Source: Melastoma dodecandrum
Lineage: Eukaryota; Streptophyta; Magnoliopsida; Myrtales; Melastomataceae
Reading direction: 5' to 3'
Length of the DNA stretch: 64,000 bases
NCBI GenBank assembly: GCA_029817715.1
Contig: JARUPY010000602.1
Span: 265,501-329,500, forward strand
Part shown: positions 35,623-46,799 of the stretch, one piece after another
Layout of the letters: every line of letters starts with the position of its first letter
Numbering within the stretch: the first letter of the stretch is position 1
The notes under the pieces: model-generated
What the model saw: the letters and a program-made list of their open reading frames with translations, nothing else
The model's database searches: none
What the model was told of the DNA's origin: nothing
Position numbers and translations under genes: made by a program

Positions 35623-38433
35623 TCATTCAGAACCTTGAGGAGCCTTGGAACTAGAATGCTGGCCCTCCATCCGGGCTTCCAGCAACTTAGCCATCAGGGT
35701 GCCTTCCCTTATCCCCCCTGGAATTTCTACCACCGAACAAGACTTGCCTTCCAATTTCCGGGAAGGCGGCCAAGTCACCTTCGCTGGCCTCTGCTTCACG
35801 GAACGACCCGTTGCCGGATGCATTGAAAGGACACATCTATCACCTTGGCAACTAAGAGCAGCCACATTCTTATTATCTTTCAGATTCACTGCTCTGCTCC
35901 TGTTTAGCATTTGCATAGTGCTGCTACCTGCATCCGGTAGATGATCGTTGTCTGGTTCATTCAATATCCCTTCCATTTTGCCTCCCATGCCATGTGTCTG
36001 CCTGGATAGCTCAAGACTATTACCAGGAGACTGATCTTCGTCAACTGCCACACGCGGTGCGCTTGCAACTTCATTCAGCGCAAATGACTCTGGGGAATGC
36101 CGGTGCAGCCGTCTCTCTTCCATCAAACTGGGAGAAATATTACTAGTCTCCCCCAGATCTTTCTGCTTTGCTTGAAGAAAGGTCTCTATGTCAGAATTCA
36201 ATTTGTCAACGATAGAGCTCTTCCCAGAGCTATCCCCCTTGGCCTCTGTCAACTTCATCTGCAAGCGCTCATCTAGCCATGCCTCTGATATGTGAAGAAT
36301 TAACCGATCCAAACACTCCCTACCGATGTTCTGCTTAATAGGCTTATTTGTCAAAGATCTCACAACCTGTTCATAGTCCCTAATTCCTTTAGCAAACTCA
36401 TCACACAAACTCTCCAACAGAATGCGTGCTTTTCTCTCCCTTTCTAACTCTTGCTGAGCACCCAAGTAGGTCGACTTTATTTCATCAAATTCTTTCGCTA
36501 GCTTCCTGTGAAGGCTCTCAGCCTGGTTTCTCAAACTCCGCTCTTCTTCCAGCTCCTCGTTCAGTAAATGAGTCTCGGCTTCGGCCTTATCCTGTTCCTT
36601 TTGATTCCGAACAAGTTTATCTCCTGTGACTTGCTTCAGCAGATGCTCCATAAGTTGTTTATCGTTTCTCTTCTCCCGCATCAGTTCTTTGATTCTCATT
36701 TGAGATTGGTCAAGCTCGGACCTTAAAGCCTTCAGTATGGACTTATTAGATGTGTGCCGCTCCTCTAGACTCCATATACGGTTGAGCACCTTCAATAACT
36801 CAGTCGATGTCCTAGGGCTACAGCTTGACCTCGCAACCACGCCCTTTGGATCGAATGAAGACGGTCTGACGGATGATCTTCTGAAGTGCGCCTCCTGATA
36901 AAATGCATATGAACATCAGTTTGTCAATAGTGAAATAAGTCTTTGGAAGGCCAACAAATCATTAATAGAAACTTCCACATGGATTTGTAAATACTGTTAT
37001 GTAGTAATGCAGAGGTAAGGCAAAGTTCTGGAATGGAAGAAAACTGACCATTTTTTAACTATGGGATTGAGAAATCAAACTAAATCCTACCTCAACTGAA
37101 CTACTGCATCCTTCTTCACGGAATGATTGATGAACGGCATCATCCCTGATGGGATAATACTCCTGTTCACGCGCCGCAACAACATGCCTGCCGAGATCAC
37201 CATTACTTGCCAGCCGAAGCGTCTGATGATAAAATTAAGCAGGTTGGAAGAAATATCTAGGAAGAAAACCATGATGCTCGCAGTCAAAAACTTGGTCTGA
37301 TAGTAAATTATCAACCCCATGTCAATTGAGGTGCATAATTACATTTGCCATGGCCACCATGTGTGAATGGAACCAGGTACAGGTTCACATTTACTTTCCC
37401 AACATTAATTAGTGATCTAAAACCTCCTCAAGTCGGTAATGAAAAGGAAATTCCAATTTTTAACAACTAAAAGCTGACCCTATACTTCAGCACTGTTATT
37501 TATTCACAAGGAAAGAAAAAGGCCACAAGAGGAAAATTTTCTTTTGCCGGCGTCAATGAAGTAAGTCCTTGGTTCTAGAATTGACATGGCGGAACGACAT
37601 CGACGACAGCTCAAACTGACTAGGCCGATCTTCAGTTAACGAGGCTGATCCTACACAGGAATCAAGCAGGGGAGTTCTCCTAGTTCAGGCTTTCAGACGG
37701 ACATCAACAGAGGTGTGGCGCGCCAGGAATAGCCAATACATGCAGACTTAGAGAATCACACAGAATAAATGACCTCAACAAGTCTCGAGAAACTTGGATC
37801 ACGATAAGCGAACCATTTAGCTGCTACCACAACAGCTATAGAGACCAAAATGTTCGTGTAGAAGCTCACACTTGCAGGTACCCCAGTTGCCAGACCCAGA
37901 GGACGATAATCAGCAAAACATGGATCAAATCAACAGGAAAAAGAGATTGAGAAGAGATGGAATCACCACCGGAATTGGCTTGGGTTGTTGGGTAGGCGGA
38001 CAAGAGTTACAGGACGCAGTCAATCTCCAGACAATCAACAACCTACAAAAGGTTCACTGCCTGCCCTTAAAAATAACATCAGGGGATTTACCTCTCGGGC
38101 AGGAGGGTCCTCACCGGGGACGGGTCCCATCCCGGTCGGATGTCGGTGCCCGTGATCCTGGTGAATGGGGAAACTTCCAGTCATCCGAGGCTGGAAATCC
38201 CAGAGGCCAGCACAGAGTTTCCGAGCAGAAAGGGAGGAGGGAGTTGGGTGGAGGAGCAATCCGTGAGATTCACCCCGAGGTAAAAGCTCGAGCCTCCAAG
38301 TGGGGGGAGGAGTGGTGGGTCCTCCCCTTTTCCCCACCACCATCACACCTTCCCTCAGCTTTCTCATCATCTCTCCCCCTTCCCCTCCTCCCCCTTTTGT
38401 CTCCCCATCTTGTTTCCATCTGCCGCTTTCCAT
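35623..38433 (-). CDS. At5g41620-like coiled-coil protein
   Basis: Four exons: 38115-38433, 37586-37650 (tentative), 37091-37222 and 35623-36894. They sum to 1,788 bp (595 aa) with fitting phases; the Arabidopsis relative is about 620 aa. The N terminus has a conserved KLREGVMVVGKRGGPTTPPP block and SARKLCAGLW, typical of this family. The last exon holds ELLKVLNRIWSLEERHTSN and about 200 residues of heptad-rich coiled coil, then a polar low-complexity tail. The family (At5g41620, At1g64180, BRANCHLESS TRICHOME relatives) is described as USO1-like coiled-coil proteins; functions are mostly unknown, some linked to microtubules and trichome branching. The start at 38433 is the first ATG before the conserved block. 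Exon 2 is the least certain part. Confidence 0.82.
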
Positions 38434-41019
38434 CCCCTCCTCACTTCCCAACTGCTGCCTTTCCCTTGACCATCTCCTCAGTTTGTAATCACGGATAGAT
38501 AGGAGAGGAAAGACTGGAGGGGGGGGGGGGGGTTCGGTTGTGACAGCAGGAAGTTTAGACGGTAGCCTCCTGTAATAAAAAAGCCGAAAGACTCGAGCTT
38601 TTGTCGGTTGTCGTGCTGCTGTCGGACAAGGCAAAAGTTTTTCTCAAGTCTGGGGTTTTTGAGGGGGTCACTTTTTTTTTTGGTATTTTACTAAAAACCT
38701 GCGGAGGGGACGACATTGAATTACTTACACCCCCTAACATCTTCTTATTTTCTTTCGTGTTGTTGGCGATGGACTTGGGCCAATAACTGGAGCTAATCCC
38801 TCATTTATGGTATAGCAGGAGTGGAAGTTGAGGAGGAAGAGTTAGTTGCGTTGGGATTCAGGACAAAAAGGGTGTTCCTGAGAGTCTGGGGTCCAATTTG
38901 GGCGGGTGAGGAGAGGCGACAAAGGATACGACTAGTCAGAAGAAACAGCGGTGCTGTTGGGTATGACGAGGATGATGGGATGGATGCTTGGCTAAGGAGT
39001 AAGGAGAGGGGGTGGGGGGGGGGGGTTGTAGGCTGACAACTTGCAAATCCTAGGTTTAGATTTCAAATTCAGCAGATAGGTGAGGATTTTAATTTTTTGG
39101 CAACACGCGTAATTATTGCGACCGGAGAGTTTTCACCTGGGGCTTGCCGAAAAGGTAAAAACCCAAAAAAAAAAATTCACTGGGAGGGAGATCAAGAACA
39201 GTGGTCTTTGCTTTTTGTTTGTTCACGCGACACAAATGGTCCCAGGACAAGGACAACTTGAGACCGGAGGTTCTCAGACCATGTGGGCCTTCTTTTTCTT
39301 CGGGAATGGAATACAATGCTTTTGCTGCTGGCTTCAAAGATTGCTACTCAAAATGGGCCATCCCTTTTTAGCCCCTTTCCTTATTTCAAGGGTCTGTCTG
39401 AGATTGAAGCTGGACTTGGTGAGGACTCTGCTTCAGCTTCTGGTATTATATACTCGTGGATGGATACAAGTGATGTTAGTTTAGTTTAGGCGAGTGACTG
39501 GCTGCCTGCCAGGATCCTTGTTTCTTTATTCTGGGGAATTCCCACCCACCCCCAAACAAAAAAAAGAGGATCTCTTTACAGTTTCTTTCTCTGGTAGTAT
39601 TTGTTTTTGTGCAGGAGGAGGGAGGGACCACCTTCCTTTCCATCTAAACCAAGCTTGTTTGAAGGAGGAGATCCATCCAAAGTGGTCCCCAATGCAGAAG
39701 CATCTGCTCTTGTCTTCAGCCTAGGCTTCCCCCCTCCATTCTACGTAAAAATTCACTAATAGAAAGCTGTTCTCGTTGCAAGCTAAAAAAAAGTACTGTT
39801 TTAACCAGATTGGGGGATTCCCATATCTTAAAATTATGATCACGCCACACCACACCTATTCCTTCAGGACACTTGCCTTTTTAGCATTTCCAGACACTTG
39901 AAGAGCCCTCTCATGTTTGTACCCCTTTCTGCAGGAAAACAAAACAAAACAAACTCCCCTTTCTAATCCCTGGCCGTGGTGCTTCCTTGAGAAATTCTCA
40001 ACATTTGATTCTGGACTGACAACCACAACTCTTGTGATTATTGTACTTTTCCCACAATTTATCCAACCACTAAAGAATTTGACCACTACTCATGCCTCTG
40101 AATATTCTAAGCCTTGGGGTTTAGATATAACTATGGCTGCTGTCCAGAGTTGGTCTCCCCCCCCAAGAGGGTCGGCCCACAACTGTAAATAATGTGCATG
40201 TTCAACTTCGAGATCCTTTGCAGTCGGAGAGAAGAAACCGACAAACCAAATACTCCAAGGGAAGGTGATCCCACTGGAGGGCATACCCCCTTTTCCTTTT
40301 AGGCAATCTACTAGAAGGCTTGTGATATCTTCTTTTTTGCTAAAATGGTATTTCATAGACATCAACATCCCAGGTGCTAGGACTACCAGCTAACTGCTAA
40401 AATGGTATCGAACCCATTCTTCTGCAGCATTACCAGCCAACTGCTCAAGATTCAAGTTTCCCCACCATAGTCAAACAGTAGCAGTTTTAATCAAAGTTCT
40501 CAAAGCTAAGTGCCTATACTTAGCAAATAAGCTCAAACACAATCAGAGAGGAGCCCAGACAGATAGTAGCAAGTGTAAGACAGGAATGCATCACACATAT
40601 TGCTACAGGAACTGCTGATTTTTAGCACTCCAGTTAAGACTCGGGGGTAGGGTTTAGAGAAGGAGACAATTGCCGCTTCACTCTGGAGTTTTGATTAAGA
40701 AGCATGCAGTGGTCATGAAAGTTATCCATTAGAATGCCTAGAAGTGACTCATTTAATTATAAACAACCCCCTGCACCTGTGATTTTCTGACTTGGTAAGA
40801 GGAAGAAAGCAAGAAAAGCCAAAGCAAGTGCAAGCACCAACATTCATGATCCAAAGAATAATATTTGCAGTCTCATGAATAAGCCACTACATTTCCATGA
40901 CAATGCATTCAATTTGTTCAGTGACGACAGAAAGCATATATTTAAGAAAAGGGAAAAAAACATTGGGTTAAACCGAAATTATGTCAAAATCATCTAGTAT
41001 CAAACGAGAATAGAGTGCT
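38434..41019. other. Long intergenic region between coiled-coil gene and HWS
   Basis: About 2.6 kb with a G-run at about 38519-38532, another near 39010-39026, and unstructured AT-rich sequence. No gene recognised. The interval includes the HWS 3' UTR and the coiled-coil gene promoter. Confidence 0.55.
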
Positions 41020-42237
41020 TTACGGAGCAATCTCGAGCCGAGGTTCAAAGGAAAATCCTTTGAAAAGTTGCAGGGGGAACCTCTTTGAGACAGGGCACTT
41101 CTGAGACCATCTCCACTGCTTCTGATTCAAGTCAAAGACCAGAAGAGAGGGGCCGCCATAGCTCTGAATGTATATGAGGTCGTCCGTGCCGCTACTGGCA
41201 AACACATCATCAAATTCACCGAAACCTTGAAACAGCTTATGAGGCATCTTGGCAACTTCTTGCCATTCCCTACCATTTAGCATCCATACCCCAATCCCCT
41301 TAATAATATCGGGTCGATCCTGCTTCCCAATCCCTCCCACCATATACAATCTCTCATTCAGATTCATCAGACGGCCACAGGTAAGTGGGCAGGGTACTGG
41401 TATCTTTCTTATCAATAAACTGTTGGAAGATCGACTGGAGAGGTCGAACGTCACAAGCCCGTGTCGATCTTCAGGCACCATCCCCCCGGTGGAATAAATC
41501 AAGAAGTACAACACGCCATTGCAGATGACACTCTCATTACCAGCTCTCCACCCTGTTAAAACCTCAGTAAAGGAAGTCACCCAGATCGTTGTCTCTGAGT
41601 CGTACACGTGAATAGAGAGATCCCACCGAAAGAAATCACCAGGAACTTGTTTCGACTTCACAACCGATACCGTGTAACCATGTGAGACTCTGCATACGGA
41701 CATTGCCAGTGCACTGTAATCACAGGCCTTCAGCCCTGGGGGCTCTGATAGTCTTCTCCACTGTCTAGTTATCGGATTACAGATGAACAACTCGCTTCTG
41801 GTGTCATTGTCCATGAATGAGACCAAGCCATAAGACGACGAGATGAACCAATTCGAGGTCTGGATGCAAGGGAGGTCAATGTTGTACCATTTTTTTGGGA
41901 TGGGATCATAAGCATAACCACAAGGGTCATCGGAACTCGTGAACATGAAGTACCATGGCTTTTGAGATAGCACGTGAGAGAGGCTCCACAGAAATCTGGT
42001 TGAGCTCACGATCTCGTGCCATCTCTTGCATACCGAAGAGGCTCTAAATATGCTAGCAATAGGAAGGTACGCGAGTATTCTTTCCAAGAGATCATCAGGC
42101 AGAATCAAGTCCACGGAGAGAGAAGGGTACACCTGATTTCCATCGTCGCTAAGCTCCGAAAATGAATCGAAATCGTCAATATATTTCCCCCCATCGTCGT
42201 CATCACAGTGACTGATCCACGAGGTCTCTTCCTCCAT
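41020..42237 (-). CDS. HWS: F-box/kelch protein HAWAIIAN SKIRT
   Basis: Intronless, 405 aa, ATG at 42237. An acidic N terminus is followed by an F-box at about residues 45-90 (LPDDLLERILAYLPIASIFRAS...VCKRWHEIV). Kelch-type repeats follow, ending in KCPVSKRFPLQLFKGFSFEPRLEIAP, whose last residues are practically identical to the Arabidopsis protein (At3g61590). HWS is an SCF substrate receptor that controls sepal fusion, floral organ shedding and growth, and antagonises the microRNA pathway. In Arabidopsis it lies next to LRB2 (At3g61600); here an LRB gene lies about 8.4 kb away in the same orientation. The frame is complete. Confidence 0.95.
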   Translation of the reverse strand: MEEETSWISHCDDDDGGKYIDDFDSFSELSDDGNQVYPSLSVDLILPDDLLERILAYLPIASIFRASSVCKRWHEIVSSTRFLWSLSHVLSQKPWYFMFTSSDDPCGYAYDPIPKKWYNIDLPCIQTSNWFISSSYGLVSFMDNDTRSELFICNPITRQWRRLSEPPGLKACDYSALAMSVCRVSHGYTVSVVKSKQVPGDFFRWDLSIHVYDSETTIWVTSFTEVLTGWRAGNESVICNGVLYFLIYSTGGMVPEDRHGLVTFDLSSRSSNSLLIRKIPVPCPLTCGRLMNLNERLYMVGGIGKQDRPDIIKGIGVWMLNGREWQEVAKMPHKLFQGFGEFDDVFASSGTDDLIYIQSYGGPSLLVFDLNQKQWRWSQKCPVSKRFPLQLFKGFSFEPRLEIAP

Positions 42238-44204
42238 AAGCCTGAGTAGAGGGTCTGATCAGAAGATACAAGTCTGTAGGGAGAGATCCGAATGGAAGAG
42301 CTCTAGCAAATACACTGGACACCGGACTGGATAATTGGCTTAGCCGCAAACTGGAGCATAAAGAGCTCCGGGAATCAGGTCTGAACTGAACAAGGAAGAA
42401 TTCACCAAACCGTCATCGTTCTAAACCCACCGAGCTTCAGAAAGAATATATCTTTGCCTGAATAACATGCTTCGCCAAATATATAATGAACTATTTAAAA
42501 AGAAATAAGGAAAAGGGAAGGAAGGGATAAGGACACTGTAAGAGAAGTGGGAAAAGCTTCCCACAAGCGGGGGGGATCTCAGAAAACCAGCGAGCGAACC
42601 CGCCAATTAGCCGGCCCAAGGAGGAGACTCCCAGTTCACAGGTAAAAGAGAGGAGGAGGGGCTGAAAAATATAAACACAGAAAGGGAAGAGATTTACCAA
42701 ATTTTATGCCCAATTCCTAGAAAGGGAACGGGGGGGGAGGAATGGAAGAGAATAAAAAACCGAACCCAGAGAAATCAGAGTCAAGATTACCCACCCCTTT
42801 GTGTTCTTTAGTATTATTGGGGAGGAGGAGGATTGAATCAACGGGAGAAGACCCACATTCAACCCCAGATTGGAGCTGGAGACAGCCGATGCCGACCAGG
42901 GAGTGAGTAGTGGAGAAGGAGGAGGTTGAGAAAATGAAAAGCTGGGTTGGGTTGGGTTGTGTTGGGGTTGGGGGAGGAGAAAAATGGAAACCCCCTTTGC
43001 CCTTCCCCTCCTGTAATAACAACGACAACAACTCTCAAGTCTTGTTTTGCCTAACTTCTTCTTAAAAATTGGATCTTTTTAAGATTTTGATGAATTTGAG
43101 TGGTAATTTGATTTTACTGGATCACTGGGTTTTGATGTCCGTCCCTGGGTAGTACTAGTGTTGATTACTTATAAGTTGGAAACACCCCCTCCTCCTCTTC
43201 CTTCTTCTTGATCTCTTCCTTTTACATTGGGTAAAAATAAAAATAAAAAAATTTGTCTTTGGAATTTTGTTATGGGTAGTAGTGAGAAGTGGTCCAATGA
43301 AGTTAGGTGAAGGATATATTCCTAAATACCCGATTCCAGGAGGACACCGGAGGAGGAAGAGGTGGCTAATGGTATGCGGGACACGGGATACGACACCACC
43401 ATACTTGAAAAGATTAGGACTCTCTCGTACACATTATAAATTAATATTAATATTTGGTTTAATTTTTTTAATCACCTCTTTAAGCAAAATTCAAGTCCCA
43501 ATTTCTACCAACCAAAAAAAAAAAAACACACTTAACTACATCTCCTTTTAAGCCCCCCGACCCGACCCTTTTCTTTCTGCCTTTTTGTATCTCTTCGATC
43601 TGACCTTTCATCTTTATAAAAGAAGCTAGTGGCTTAACTCAACACCCCAACTTCCTCTCAATAACACGCCCTCCCTCCCAAACCATTATTAAATTATTAA
43701 TAGACAGTTAGGTTTAGGAACCCCCGAGGAATCATAATTTCTTCAGACACGAGTCAACCCAATATCATGGGAGGTGATCCCATCCCATTCCAATCATCAT
43801 CATCCCCAAAACCAACGTGTGTTTGGTTTTGGCTGGTCAAATAAGGGTGGAAGTAAGTATGGAAAAAAGGCGGCGACTCCACCCACTTCCATTACCACCC
43901 TTTCTTTCTTCCCCTTTTTTAACCTTATGCTAGAAGAAAAAAGGGGAAAGGTGGCTCTGCCTTTTCATTTCGTTTTCCAGCTGAACAAAGAAAAAAAAAC
44001 TAAAGACTAGAGAACAACAAAATGCTGGTCTCACAAATGAAGGACGCTGTACACTCAACCCAGACACAGAAAATAGTCTGGGAAGCTCGTCATGATCTCG
44101 CTAAAAGGATCAACTCGATCATACCAATGCCGGGAAGAATCAGCCCCACTTTTTCTTGAAACCTAAACTCGCTGGCGATTAAAAAGGAAATACGGGACTT
44201 CAAC
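42238..44204. other. Intergenic region upstream of HWS
   Basis: About 2 kb containing the HWS promoter/leader and the 3' flank of the MGP4-like gene. Several C/T and A-rich runs; no gene seen. Confidence 0.5.
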
Positions 44205-45934
44205 TCATATCCTACCGAGTGGAGACTCGTCGGCATGATCATCCACCAACCACAGTTTATAATCGCGGAACCTCTTTATTTTCTTCTCGAACCCTACGAT
44301 GTAGTTGTTGTGTGTTATAACATGCTCGTCCTTTGTTTCCTTTGCCCATGTTTTATTCCTAAAGTAGAGACCCCCCGTCGGGAAAGCTGATTGGGGCAGC
44401 AAGTAAAGGTCGGCCTGCAGAACACAAGTTCCATTTAAAATCATTTGGAATGTTGAAATTAAGAAATCATGTCCCAAAACATAAGTCATTTAGCCTATCA
44501 TAATTAAAGAGAATGACTACCCATGTGATCTGAACTGCAAGATCATCAAAATAACTTTTCCCATGGAACAAAGTTGGCGATATGTAGGAGACCTCAATAA
44601 AATCCAAAAAGTAGATAAGGAAGATGCCAAGCTTCATTCAACGGTTAAATGCAGAACAACAAAGACAGCTGAGCCAAAAGAGACCTTTTCAGAGTTTCTC
44701 ATCAGCGACCAGTTAAAAGCAGGCTGATCATTAGCTTTCTGAGCTCGAGACCATGGTTGTGCTTGCAGTTCCTCTATCCATTTCTTCATGATGAGTTTTG
44801 CTCCGGCAGTTGGGCGAAGATATAGCATACAGCTACATACATACAGCCGGCCCTTTTTTCCTTGAGGTGGCAAACCATGAGAATGATTCAAAGGTTTCAC
44901 CTGGAGTCACATACGGAATAAGTTCAGAAAGTGAATCCAATATCTACAACTGAATCATTTAAAATAACAATTTAACCCAAGAAAACATACTGCGGCCACA
45001 TCATCCATGAAGTATAGACATCATGATTTCCTTCCATGTAAGGAAAAGGATCAGCCAGCCAAATCATGTCCACATCATTATACATCACGTTATACCCAAG
45101 CTCGACAATGTTCAACAGATGTTGGGGTCTTCGTGCCGTAAAGTTGAAAAACCCCTGCAAAACCAAATGGCTCGTTATCTTTTGAACAATTTGTCAAAAG
45201 ACAGTTTAGTTTAAGTAGGAAGATTTTCATGGTCGTAGGCCCAGGTGCTGCCCTGGCATCTCGATGGCATTACTCAGTTGTACTCCAGAGTTGCATTCCA
45301 CTGACACGATGGATTCTTATACCGACTCCAAACTCCTAAACTAACCGAAATGAAACAATACCGCAACCACTAAAACAACCAGCCATAAGCATTACTGTAA
45401 CAGGCAGCAGTCTGAGCTTCAAATTCGCATGTTAATATGTTGAGCAATTTCATAAGAGAACCACAACCTGAGAGCCAAACTTTTGAGCAGTCTCGGCATC
45501 GAGCACAGGCGGGATCAACACAGCGTGTCCGGGCCACCTCTCGTTAACCTTATAAAGAGTGGCATAATCCTCAGCGATCACCAGAACCTTGTCGTGATGC
45601 CCTTGCCTAACTATGCTGATAAGCCAATTATTCAAGAAAGGCAGGTAAGGAAGGCTGACGGCGCAGAGGATGACGGTGTTGTTCTTGGACAGAAAGGAGA
45701 GGGCATCGGCGAGGGAGCAGCGGCACCATCGGGCGAGGGCGGGGTCAGGGGAGGAGAAGAGGGAGATGTTTCGGTGGACGCCGGACCAAGGAAGGAGAAC
45801 TCCGAGGGAGATTAGGGCTAGGACGGTGGCGCGGGAGGAGACGGCGGTGGGTCGGTTGGGTGGGGACTGGGAGGGAGAGGAGGAGGGTTGGACAGTCCCG
45901 GATGGAGGGGCCTCTGATGGAGGAAGTAGGACAT
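44205..45934 (-). pseudogene. MGP4: MGP4/RGXT-like xylosyltransferase (GT77) with two frame breaks
   Basis: Four exons: 45468-45934, 44991-45154, 44685-44900 and 44205-44414. The family is clear: FLHQRPLHPG at the start, a signal-anchor helix (VLALISLGVLLPW), LPFLNNWLISIVRQ, GYNVMYNDVDMIWL with the DxD motif, and KKIKRFRDYKLWLVDDHADESPLG at the end. These enzymes transfer xylose to fucose in the rhamnogalacturonan II side chain in the Golgi; MGP4 is needed for pollen tube growth. Two lesions: the conserved start at 45934 is one base out of frame with the membrane helix (break between about 45855 and 45890), and exon 2 is 164 bp with a two-base TA surplus at about 45012-45016 just before MDDV. 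No ATG serves the main frame. Either a recent pseudogene or sequence errors. Confidence 0.85.
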
Positions 45935-46799
45935 CCCGGATTGATTGGGTTCATGTGCAAACCCAGCTTAGCTTTCTTTCTTGAACCGTCTTGATGCGAA
46001 TTTCCCTTCTATTCCAGCAACACCGGACAGTCACCGATCACCACCCGAATCCTCCGCCGGATGTTTCTTCCTACCTCCAGCTCACACCAGACAACTTCCC
46101 TCTACAGACACTCCAACAAACCCCCAAACAACCTCCTCTCTCCCCTTCCTCGGGATTACGCAAAACAACCGACTCCTCCGCACTACACCCGACACCCTTT
46201 AACAGACGCGACTTCCTCTTACGGGCCTATTAACAATGGGCTCTACTATTAATAACCAGCCCGGCCCAACTCCTAATTATGACCGTTTAACCGTTCCTCC
46301 GCTGCTCTCTTCCAATCATCCCGAAGCCCTGGTCCTCTTTGTCCTCCACGCATCACGTCTCCACATCCGATCCAGGCAAATATTTAAAGTTCATATTGAT
46401 GATGAATTTGAGCTGTTAACTGCAGCGGCATGGATGGTTTCGTCCCAAAATAATTTACCAGGAATTCTTTTAAATTGAAGGAGTTGTTTTTGACAGCGAT
46501 TTCGTAAAAAGATATTTGGCTAAATTCAAAAATATTATCGTAAACGAATTTTGAATCAAAGCTCGTTAATTGCAGGGAAACTAGCACTAGCAGGATGTCC
46601 TTCGTCAAGCTTGGCCTTCTAATGATCCCACGTTTCTTTCAGTCGAAAGATATCGTGCAGATTTATTCTAACCAATCAATCCATCCTCAGCACAACACTC
46701 ACTACTCATGTTTCTCTTTCTATAGCAGAGATGGTTAACAGGAAATTACAGCCTTTCTTTTAACCCACCGGCTTTTAACAAACGACGAGGAAGAAACAA
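45935..46799. other. Spacer between ABIL1-like 3' end and MGP4-like start
   Basis: About 865 bp containing the promoter of the MGP4-like gene and the 3' UTR of the ABIL1-like gene. No coding signal. Confidence 0.5.

Noticed and set aside
38821..39484. Several plus-strand ORFs of 70-120 codons
   Set aside because: Overlap one another in different frames without conserved motifs.
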